DNA of 64,000 nt from Drosophila persimilis. Its lineage: Eukaryota; Arthropoda; Insecta; Diptera; Drosophilidae. Under the pieces are notes generated by a model that made no database searches, was not told the origin of the DNA, and saw only the letters and a list, made by a program, of their open reading frames with translations. The number at the start of each line of letters is the position of its first letter. Positions within the stretch are counted from its first letter, which is position 1. The stretch lies in the NCBI RefSeq assembly GCF_003286085.1, contig NW_020825288.1, positions 7,006,001 through 7,070,000 of the forward strand, read 5' to 3'. Position numbers and translations under genes: made by a program. Of this stretch, positions 1 to 10,715 are shown piece by piece.

Positions 1-2404
1 TTGTTGGTTGTTATTTTTGGCGCAGCATCAACATGGAAACGTGCTGCCAGTCAGACTGCATTTGCCGCGTGCCACATGCCGCCAGCTGCCGCTGCCTGCC
101 GCTGCCTGCCGCTGCCTGCTGACTGCCTGTACATACAACATATATGTATATCTGTGGCAATGGGGCGACGTGGGCATTGGAGTTGGACTCGGATTTTGTA
201 TTTGTGTGGGGCACTGCATCCTCGGTGCCAGTGGCATTGACATTGGGCGGGCGAAAGTGTGGCACCATGGCAGGCACACTTCTTCTGCCTGTTGCTCTTG
301 TATTTTTGGCTTGTTGCATGCCACAGCACAACGCCGCGTATACGTAATCCGACTGCTCTATTTTTATGTTCGCTCACCAAGAGTCATGTTCATGCATGCG
401 GGGTAGATTATGGCTCTAATCAGTTCTTGATACGATGTTGGACTCAACGTTGAGTCAGAAACTTTTGAAAAGTACTTCAAGTCTCAATCTCCATGAACTG
501 GATATTCCTTAGATTCCTTAGAAATCCTCCTTGCCATGAGTACCAAGAAGAAGTTCTTTCAACTTTTCAACTCGACAACTCTCGGCTTCAACGAAGCGGT
601 TTTCAAGTCTTCAAGTCTTCAAGTCTTCAGCTTCATCTTCATCTTTATTTTCATTTTCATTTTCATGCTACCCATGTGAGAATCGAATCTATTTCAATTT
701 TTAATCTCACTCTTCTTACGATAATATGAACAATTTTTTCCGTTGTCTGCCCCGAAAAAAAACCGTTGGACCACATGGCTGCTGTCTGTCCTCTTCCCCG
801 CTTACGTACGTATATCCTGTCTGGCTATCAGTGTCTGGTCCTGGCCATGGCCCAAAGTGCTCGCACATTCGATTTACATGGTTCAATACTCGGGTGATTC
901 TGTGGCTCCAACTCCGACTATCATTCTGTAGTATGGGTATTTTTCTTCCGCCATGTATATTTTTTTTTTCTTCTTTGCCTTTTGCTCGTTTGCATATTAA
1001 AATTTCATATGAATTTTTGCTTTATTAATATCTTGCAGTTATTTTTGTTGGTTGCCTTGCTGTTGTTGTTGTTGTTGTTGTTGTTGCTCTGGCTCTGGCT
1101 GTGGCTGGTGTGCCAGGGTTAGTTGGGTTCTTGCTCCATTTGCCCCATCAAACTGCACATTGAAATTAAATTTCATTTGTGTCTTGGCTGCTTACTGCCG
1201 GGGAGAGAAGAGAGGAGAGCTGTGGAGAGGTTTTTGTGGTTCTCCTTCTCTCCATCTGCATCTGCATTTCGATGTGGATACAGATCTGGGGTTTAGCCAG
1301 CGCGATTTATTGAATTATTTAGCCAGCAGCTGGTAAATTCGATTTGCACGCTGCCAGCCATATCAGATACATTTACCAGCACTTGTAGCTGTATCCGTAT
1401 CCATCTGTACATCTCTACATATGTCTGTATGTACTCTCATCATCGTGTGGAGTTCAACTAATTTGTTTTTTACTCCATTGCATCGATGGCGACGTTGGCG
1501 ACGACGACGTCATTGAAAATTAGACAAATTGAAAGAGTCAAAAAGGCACAAAAAATATATACAAATATGGCGAAAAAAAAAACACAAAATATATACGTAT
1601 ATACAAAAACAGTATGTGCTTGGAGCGAAGAAGTTGTGGAGCTGCACAATCAATTTGCACACACACATCGACACATCGGCACATCGACACAGCGGTGGCA
1701 TGTCATTTAAGTAGCAAATATCGCGCGCCCCCAAATGTCCACAGGGTTAGGGGTACTCGCTTTCAATTTACATTTGTGTTTTCGTACATCATTTAATTGA
1801 AGAAATTTGTGAGGGCCCTAAAGGGTTCCACCCTGAACAAATCGTCTACCAAAAGGGTCTATAGATTGTACTAATTACAATCCTAAACATATACGAATTT
1901 TCTTAGTTATTAGATCGTATAATATGATAATAATCCATAATAATCAGTTTTATCGTACAATAAGTGTTTAAAACGAAATTTTTTGTGGTACCGCCGGATA
2001 ACAGAGTTTTTACCGAAACTGTGAGTAGAGCACACAATTAGGATGATCGATATACATTATATAGATTATATGTATGTACATAGTAGGTACAGTTTCAGTA
2101 TTTCCAGTTTTAAATGTATAATTTTGAAATTCTTTGCTTTATGGGCATTAAATATCAATTTTATTTAAGTACAGTCATAATAAAAAAAATATTTTTTTTT
2201 TCCTACAAGAATGGACCCAAGAGTTGTGCCGTTTAGGTTAAACTTGAGTACCTATTATTATGATCTTGTGTGTATTTTAATTTATGATAATTTTTGACTA
2301 AGATCATAGGGGTCATAAGTCCGATTAGCTAGTGAAATTATTGCTTCAATTGTTGTGGAACCATTGAAGATCTTAACCTATTTACTATAAGGAACATCTC
2401 CCTG
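1..2404. other. Noncoding region, left edge
   Basis: No supported gene. It holds GCCTGCC-type repeats (about 88-125), a GCGTATACGTAAT palindrome (336-348), a (TTG)n run (1059-1086), CACACA tracts near 1660 and AT-rich DNA from 1800. Confidence 0.6.
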
Positions 2405-2636
2405 GAACATCTCCTCTGCAACTGTCGGGCTTTCTCAAGGGAAGGAGGAAATACCTGGGCGGCCCGGTGCTGCAAGAGGACGCCACAGGAACTGTGGGTC
2501 TATGCTAATAACACCTCGATTCTAGAGGATACTCCCGCGATGCTTCATACCCCCCCTAGCCGGATAACTAAGGGCCGTACTGGCCTTTGCGTGGGCCCCG
2601 TTGAGGGCCGTCCGGGCTAACCTAACCTAACCTACT
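2405..2636 (+). mobile_element. Decayed 3' end of a non-LTR (LINE) retrotransposon
   Basis: An open stretch of 71 codons ending at TAA 2618-2620 begins with EHLLCNCRAF, the cysteine-rich motif found near the C-terminus of ORF2 in insect jockey/LOA-type LINEs. The terminal PVEGRPG and the stop run straight into CCTAACCTAACC, a tail typical of such elements. Reverse transcriptase is absent, so this is a 5'-truncated insertion. The clade assignment is an inference from the motif and the tail. Confidence 0.65.
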
Positions 2637-2640
2637 AAAC

Positions 2641-5600
2641 AGAGTAAGAGTCTGTAAGAGTGTATTCCTAGTCATTCAGAGACCCTCTTTTGCAACGAAA
2701 TTAAGTAATTATGTATCATGGTTTTACAAGAAACTTTCCCAAAATCCACGCTTGAGTACCCCTGCCAAGAGACATTCTATCTCTCTTTTGGCTGTTTTGT
2801 GGAGTTTTTTTTTCGTTTGTTGTTGTTGCTGTTCGCCTTCTGCTTCTGCTTCTGCTGGTGCTTCTTCTTTTTGTGCGCTTCGACGCGTCACCGATTCGCT
2901 GTGCGTGCACTGTGTGCGTGCGTGCGTGTGTGTGTGTGCGAATGCGTTTGTATGTGAAGTTTATTCAACCAAAGGTTCGGTTCATTGAACTTGGCCGAAT
3001 GGCGAATATTCGGTGTTGTCGTAGGTTAGGCACCCGGGCGCCCATTGTGCATTCACGAAATGAAGTTGCGGCGAGTTAAGCACACTCACTCCTCCATCCA
3101 CACTCCCTGCTTCTTTCTCTCTGTATCGCAAAACATATACATATGCATGTGGAATGCATTTATGAGAACGCACAAAAGAAGAACTGTATGGCTCTGACTC
3201 TGACTAACTGACAGACGAAAACTGTGACGAAAAGTGCAATGGCAAATGCATTCACATTCACACTCACTCTCGCACACACACACACGCACATCAAAAGCGC
3301 ATAAAAAGCAATAAGTGAGCACTTTATGGCACTGAGGAAACGTCGCGACGTTTGGGCAGCCCTTCCATGTGTCGCATGTTTTGGAAGTGCCGCGGAGCAA
3401 GGGCACAGGGGTACCCGCGTAGGGTTCATAATAAACATTTATCATAGAGCTAATAAAGCAACGGCACATGTATGCACTTGTTAGGGGAGCCCCCACTTCG
3501 GGGCTAGGCTACGGAAGACATCGATAAACTTGCAATGATCTTTGAAAACATGATTGTTTCTAAGAGTCTAGATATTTTGTAACTCTACCAAAACTATACT
3601 GATGGGTTTGGATCAGTTTTTGGGAGCGCGTGCAGTCGGAGTGGCGCTTGATACCTTACTGCCATGTTTTCTTATAATATTTGTTCCTATAAGAGAGATG
3701 GTACTTGATGCAAGTTTTTCCTTAAAACTTAAAACTATTTGAAAAAATCAAGAAAATTAAATTAAAAAAAAAACTACAAGACATATTTGCGAAAATTATG
3801 ACCGTTTCAAAGTACTATCAATGCACAACATTTATCAGAAATTTGCATCAATATATTGCCTGAACTTTCGCTGAATTCGGAGTTGTATCTTTTATTTTTG
3901 TGCCGTGCGACTGCCTTGGTTTTTGGCAAAAATCTCCAAAAAACGAGCAGTGATCCAAAATCGACCTTAGCACCAATTATAGGGCTACTCAAGATCTACT
4001 TTATAAAAGGAAAATAATTCGGAAAATCCCTCTTATTTTGACCTTTTTAGCACTTGCAATGTGTACGATTGTCTCGTTCGACGCAATGCCCATAGATTTA
4101 ATTTAAATATGAAATATATTTATTTCAATTATGAAATATATTTAAATAAAATATTTTCATATTAATGTCAAAATGTAGAAACTCAGAGGAAATCTATTGA
4201 AGTGTAAATATGACAATTTCAGAGCTTTTTTTCTCTGGGAAAAGACTACCTCGGCCTCCCCCTTGCTCTCAAAAAAAAAAAACTCCAACTAACTGGCAAT
4301 AGTAAATAAATTTCACAATAGGCAATTTTCTCTTCCAACTGACTCATTTCATTTTGAAGTCTCCATTTGTTCTCCCAAAACTCCATTCTTTTGTGCCCAG
4401 TCCGTGGCCAGTTCTGGTTGCCAAATAAGCGCTTTGTCTATATAGGACTATGAAATTTTACGCCCTGATGGCTTTGGCCCGGCTCAGCTTTGATTCGGCT
4501 GCCTTTCAATTGTCACCAACGAAGATCCGCCAGTCAACGTCAACTTACCACAAAATCTGCCAGAGGAGGAGTTGGTTGTCGGAGTTGGAGTTGGAGTCGG
4601 AGTTGGAGTTGGAGTCGGTGTCGGAAACTAGCTGACTGACTGTCTGTTGAGCTCGGTTCGGTGGCGTCTTGAGGCTGAGGCTGAGGCAGAGGCAGAGGCA
4701 GTGCCGGAGGCCGCCCAAAGCTTTCATAGACGAAATATGAGGCGCAACCGAAATGGCAAACGAAGCCGGCTGGAACTAGTGGCAGACCCAATCTTCTGCC
4801 TTCCCCAGCCCAGCTGCTTTTGCTTCTGCTTCTGCTTCCCCGTGCCTCATTTTGCATATGGGTAATTTGAGAACATTTGCGCTTTAACTGCAACAAACAA
4901 CAACAAAAAAGAGAAAAAGTGCAGCATAAAAAGAGTCGAAGAAGAGAAATATGTGCACATGTGTCGCCTGGTAGGGTCTGGCTCTGGCCTGGATATCTCT
5001 TCTGTGGCCGTGTCCATGGTGTAGTACTTTCAAAGGCCTAAACCGATGTTTTCTTGTTGTTGGTGACTTTGAGGGCTTCATCATCTGCTTTCGGCTGGGC
5101 CTGGGCCTGGGCCTGACAGCGACGAGCCGGTCTATGGAGTGCCGTGGCATGGAGTGGAGAGTGGCTTAGGCTTAGGTATTTGGTCTAGGCGCTGCTGCCA
5201 AGGGTAGGAGACAAGAACAACAACCTCAACTGGCGGCACATTTCAAGTTGACTTTATTTTCAGTGCTCTGCTCTGCTCTGCTCTGGTGCCGGTCTTTTGG
5301 TCTTTTGGTCTTTCGGCCTCTCGGTTTGCATTTTTACTTTGCACTCTGTTTATTTTGCATTTCTTTGACTTTTTTTGTGTGTGTGTGTGTGTGTGCTTGG
5401 CTCCGAAACTTGATGAATTGGGAATTAATTCCTTTGACATTGTTTTCTCAATTTCAGAGGAAAGGATTGAGGCATTCCGATACCTTGCAGTCAAAGCCAT
5501 CGATATGTACAGGACAGGACGGGACAGGAATTATAGATTCAATCATTCAAATAAAGGGATTGTTATGAAGGAAGACAGCATTTTTCTTAGATTATTAACG

Positions 5601-6353
5601 ATTGAAATTCATTTCATCTAGAGGTGCCCTTGATTCTCTCTGCTCTCTGTTAATCAAAGACAATGAATTGTTCTTTAATCCTCCACTACCCCCCCACTGT
5701 ATGGCCCCTGTCTGACCATGTCCTTATCTACAGGATACACATGCAGATACAGTGTGTGAACATGTGTTGCATGCAGCACGGTGCACGGTGCCGGCATTTC
5801 GGGGCATTTGATACTCGTACCTTTTGTGGCACAACTCAATGAAATTGTTTTTCCACTAGCCACTGCCACTGTCACCCTTACTCTCACTCTCGCTTCCTGC
5901 GGCGCTCCCTTTCCCTCTCGCAGACATTTATTTACACATTGGCTAAGCCCGTGACTTTTTTGCCACCCCTCGCGGGGACTCGGAGACTCAGGGACTCGCC
6001 TGGATTCCCCCAATTCTGCTTGTGTCTCCTCCACCTCCACCGCCGCCTCTCACGCTCCGGAATGGCCAAAGTTCATTGCACTTTTTGCGCAGAATTTGTT
6101 GCCTAACCAGCCGGAGAACAAACGCACGGACGTACGGACAATGTGTGTTGCTGCCTGCCTGCCTGCCTGCTGCCATTGTTGTACCCTGCTTGGGGTAGGG
6201 TATCACGATTTGGAGCAGATGTTTGGGGCTAAAAGAGGCACATATTTCCAGGCTCAAAGGGATTACGACTAAGGCTGGCAAAGGAATGATCTATCAGAAA
6301 TAAAACCCATTCCTTAATCTCTCTATCATATAAAGAAGATGCCTCTGTAGGAA
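2641..6353. other. Noncoding region with simple repeats
   Basis: Apart from copy A of the long-range element (2980-3030), I see only simple sequence: GGAGTTGGAGTCGG repeats (4580-4625), GAGGCTGAGGCAG (4670-4705), a (GT)n at 5377, a hairpin AGCCCC/GGGGCT near 3490 and AT-rich DNA at 3700-4350. No gene. Confidence 0.6.
2980..3030 (+). promoter_or_regulatory. Long-range repeated element, copy A
   Basis: GTTCATTGAACTTGGCC, then a GCGAAT..TCGG block, then GTTGTCGTAGGTTAGG. The same words in the same order occur at 49921-49956, 47 kb away, with only small indels between them. Neither copy is inside a recognisable transposon or ORF. The role is unknown; a paired cis-regulatory element is one possibility. 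Confidence 0.4.
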
Positions 6354-6529
6354 GCGAGTGGCGAGTGAGCCGGGGGTTGTCGCACAAGCGAGTGAGCTGG
6401 TCGTTGGCGCAAAAGCGAGTGTGGCGAGTGAGCCTGGGGCTCTCGCACAAGCGAGCGTGGCGAGTGAGCCTGGGGCTCTCGCACAAGCGAGCGTGGCGAG
6501 TGAGCCTAGGGTTGCCGCACTAGCGAAGC
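6354..6529. repeat. 36-bp minisatellite
   Basis: Three near-identical 36-bp units begin at 6415, 6451 and 6487, preceded by two shortened, diverged units from 6354. Each unit contains GCGAGTGAGCC and a TCGCACAAGCGAG junction. Because 36 is a multiple of 3, all six frames stay open, which creates spurious repeat ORFs; I do not call it coding. Confidence 0.85.
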
Positions 6530-7464
6530 AGGTGGCCTGCCCTCTAGTTTCATATAAAACCGAATGAGTATTTCCGCTTAACCCCCAACATCTTGAAGGG
6601 TATTCAACCTTCGGCATCCAAGGCAATCCTTTCAGCTTGTTTTTGTTGCTGCTGCTCTCCGACTCTCTCTCTCTCTCTTTCTCTCTAGCTTTTTTAGCCC
6701 GTTTGAGTGTGTGCGAGTGTTTTTTTTTCGTGTTTGGCGTTAACATTGGCAGCAGGTGTTTGACATTGCGTCAAAGGTATCGTTGTTGTTGCTGCTGTAA
6801 TGCTGCCTCTGCCTCTGCCATGGACTGGTTGCCTGCCTGCCTGCCTCAATGCCTGGCCTGACAGCCTGCCACAGGAAGCCGTACAGTTTGAGTGTGTATG
6901 AGTGTGCGTTGGCCAAGTTGTTTTCATTGTTAACAAGCTCTCTGTTGTTGTAGGTCGCAAAATGTGAGCCACCAGGAGGCGGGCGACAGCAGAGCAGAGC
7001 CAGCAAGGGGTGAATGAGAGAACGATTTCAGCTTATGCGAAATTAACTTTCGGCGTGTAAATGGGTTCCACAATTAGAGCTTGGAAATTGTGCTGTTTTT
7101 TTTGTTGCCTCTCTGTTTGTTGTTGTTTTTGTTTTTCGTCGAGATAGGCCAGAGGGGCTAATTTTGCTATAAGTATGGGATGTATGCGTAGACGCGGGAA
7201 ACATGGTTGGTCATTAGCCTGGGAATACGCCCCTCTTCTGTAGTGGATCTTTCCCTCTCTCTCTCTACAAAAATGTACTTACATCTTGTATACAAGTATA
7301 CAAGAAATTTCTTTGGCCAATATGTACAAAAAAACACAAATAATTTCCTATCTTAATATATATAAAAATCACGTTTCATGGTTTCTGTGGTGCAAACGGC
7401 TTTCTTTTTCATAATTTTGATGATTTTTATTCGACTACGAGCCAAATTTTCGATATTCCGCTCA

Positions 7465-7660
7465 TTCGAAAGTGATGATTGGGGCTAAGGACAAGGAATG
7501 TGCCCATTGTCATGGGCTTAAATTCAAAGATAAATTGGGACTATTCAAAACTGCACTCACCCGAAAGTGATGATTGCTGCTAAGGACAAAGAAGGGCCAC
7601 ATTGTCATGCGGTTAAATTCACAGATAAATTGGCAGTATCTGAAATTCGGACACCACCAA
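7465..7660. repeat. 95-bp tandem duplication
   Basis: CGAAAGTGATGATTG starts at 7467 and again at 7562. Both copies continue through CTAAGGACAA, CATTGTCATG and GATAAATTGG with scattered substitutions. It is an old two-copy tandem duplication in noncoding DNA. Confidence 0.75.
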
Positions 7661-9834
7661 TCAATGGGTTGCTCATCGGCTTGGATTTAAATATAATAAT
7701 CGTAGAACTAATTGTGCAAAAGAACAGCTGTAACAGCAGGCAGAATTGTTCCATTCAAAGCTTGTTCTTCACCCCATCTTTCCTTCTAAAGTCATATAAT
7801 ATATATATTATACTGTTTTTCTTAAGCTGCCTCTCTACTTAGTTCTAGCAATGTATATTGGGTGTATGTATATCCAATAAACTAAGGCAAATTATAGTTA
7901 ATACCCCGCTTTCCTCCCCCACACAATTTTCCCTAACCAATTGGTGGAAGTCCATTCAAATCGCTTGGCACGGTCGAATAAATTTTCGCTACTAATCAGG
8001 CGGGTAATGGCAATTGGCCCTGCAAAACTAAATCAAATAAAACTTGAACTGCAGCTCGAGCGGAGTGGCACGTACTCGATGCGGTGCTCGGATGTCTATG
8101 AATATACTATATGCTAAAATAAATATCTGTTCAACTTCTTCTGCTTCACTTCTCCACTTAAACCGCCGGCCCTCTCCTGTCCATTGATTGCTAATTTGAT
8201 GCCCATTTGCTGTGGGTTTTTTTTTCCATTTTTTCCCCATTTTTTTTTTGTGCCTCTGTTTGCCATTGGCCAACAGCTGCAATTGAAGGCAAATATTGCG
8301 TATACGCCCCGCCTGTCCGCCAGCACTTACGCATGATTTTCCGTTTGGCCATTTCCTTTTTTTTCCCCTTTTTTTCTAAGCAGCAGAAGGGTGGAGGTGG
8401 AGGTTCAGGGAGGCAGCAGCAACGTCTGCATGCATAATGCATGTGAAAACGCATAAAAGGATATTGATCTGCCCCCGGCCAACAAAGCGACCGCTATGCA
8501 TCAGAACCAGAGCTGATGGAAGGGGCAGGACAGGCCCCAGGATGGTGGCCGTAGGAAGGGGCAGCCGCAAAAGTTTTTTTTTTTTTCGCAGGAAGAGAAG
8601 GAGCTGGCCAAGACAGCGAGAGTGTGTGTGCTGTAGGCCTCGAAAATTGCGTTCGCATTTCTGTATAATTTTCCCCATTTACCAGTACATATGTACAAGT
8701 TTTTCCATACCCTATAAAGGGTGTGCTGCACAGAGGGAGGGGGTTTTCAATTACATTAAATATTTTATATATTTGAAATGGTCTTCTTTTAATGCCTATT
8801 TCTATGGCATAGAATATCCCCCGATTAAGCGGTAACTTTTAGTCGTTATGCCGTCTATAAAGTTCTTTACTTGTTATATATGCCTATACATACACACATG
8901 ACTTGCGCTGTAGCATATACTTTTAGCCATTATATGCAATTCTGTGGCGCAACTTACGCACTTTTCGTTGTGCGTTTTGTTTTTGTGCTCGCATGCGTCA
9001 CACGTCCTGCGTGTGCCCCTCCCTCCCCCATCCCCAGCTCCAGTTGGAGCTCCTTCTGGAGAGTGCGTGAGGGGGGAGAGGCGCCGCCAAGTTTCTGCTG
9101 CTTATGCAATATTTATAATTATAATCATATTTTCCATTTCCATTCCCCCATACCCCATACAATCCATGCAACAACTCTAGCGACTCGTTCTGTGCACTGC
9201 TGCACAGTGCTCGGCCTTAAATTGCATTTAAAAGATTCTGATACCCACTCTGCAGTTCTCCATTTCTCTATGGCTTCTCCCATTCACCGTGGGGCACTTC
9301 CTGTCGGCCAAAAAGTAAAATTCATTTCCCAAGCCCCAGCACAAAGTCATGTCACTCAGGGCCAAACGAAAATTCCTCTGCCCAAAACAAACCGAAATGC
9401 AAAAAAATGAGAAGCGAGAGAACGAAGAAAAAAACAACTTAGGAAATGGCAGAAAACTTTGCATTTATAATTAAGCGAAAAACAAGGGCCACCAGCAGCA
9501 GCAGAGGCCCCAGCGATGCCTGTGGCAGATACGATAGAACGACACGACTCTTTCAGGGGCACGGGGTGTCTGACGCTGGCCAGAGCTCTGATAAGTTGAG
9601 TGTCTGTCAATCTTTCCATTTAATCCACTTAGCCAACTTAAATCATTTGAAGATATATTAAATAAATGGGGTCTCTTAACGATAGGAATGCCGGAGGTGT
9701 GGAACGTTTTGCGGGTGGATTTTTCATGGGAACTCTCAGGAAATCCAGGCGATCCAAGACCTTAACGATTGCACCAATTAGGCGTACTGAAGACAGTTCC
9801 CTTTGCTCTTTGAGATCTCTGGAGAAATGCAGGA

Positions 9835-10715
9835 GGCTTCAAGACAGAGAAATGCAGAGGGGTTAAGGACAGAGGAATGCAGAAGCCTTAAGGACAGCGA
9901 AATGCTGGGGATATGCCTATGGAGAGTACCTTTTAAAAAGGTATCCTTCCCAGAGAAGAACCAGTATGTAATAGATGCCAGAAAGTTTCTACCTTCAAAG
10001 TTACTTACCGGAGATCCTTCCGGATCAAGCTTCCTTTTAGAAGCCCCTTTGAAGGGTTTAAGAACCTCCAAACTTACTCAAAAAATTCCCTTCTTGTTGT
10101 GTTTACTCCCATTAGTTTTTAATGGGGTTTTTCCAATGGGATGAGGTCCGTCTTTTGAGGCCTAAGACACAGAAATGTAGAAGGCTTAAGGACAGCGAAA
10201 TGCAGAGGATATGCTTATGGAAACTACTGTTCAAAAGGTATTCTTCCTAGAGAAGAATCAATAAATAATTGATTCCACAAAGGTTCTATATTCAATTGTT
10301 GATTCAAAACGATTCAAAAACGAGATCTTTCCAGTTCCTTTTAGAAGCCCCTTCGAAGGGCTTAAGCACCTCCAAACTAATTCCTTTCTTGATGTGTGTT
10401 TTCCCATTAGTTTATATGAGGTTTTCCCGATGGTTTTGGGTTCGCCTTTTGAGGCCTAAGGCAGAGAAATTCAGAAGGCTTAAAGACAGAGAAAGGCAGA
10501 GGATATGCCTATGGAAAGCACTGTTCGAAAGGTATCCTTCCCAGTAAAAGAAATGTAATAGATGTCAGAAAGGTTCTACCTTCAGTTGTTTATTCAGAAC
10601 TACTTGCAGGAGATCCTGCCAGATCCTTTTAGAAGCCCCTTTCGAAGGGTTTAAGAACCTCCAAACTAATTCCCTTCTTGTTGTGTTTTTTCCCATTAGT
10701 TTTTATGGGGGATAT
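9835..10715. repeat. ~295-bp tandem repeat, three diverged copies
   Basis: Anchors recur in order. GATATGC lies at 9910, 10208 and 10502. CCCATTAG lies at about 10108, 10403 and 10692. TTTTAGAAGCCCCTT and GAACCTCCAAACT (or close variants) lie between them. Copies differ by indels and point changes, and the third is the shortest. No long ORF is conserved across copies, so this is local satellite-like amplification, not a gene family. Confidence 0.8.

Noticed and set aside
8871..9410. 179-codon plus-strand frame
   Set aside because: Composition is irregular with Cys/His/Pro-rich low-complexity parts; no motif, and no promoter or polyA support.
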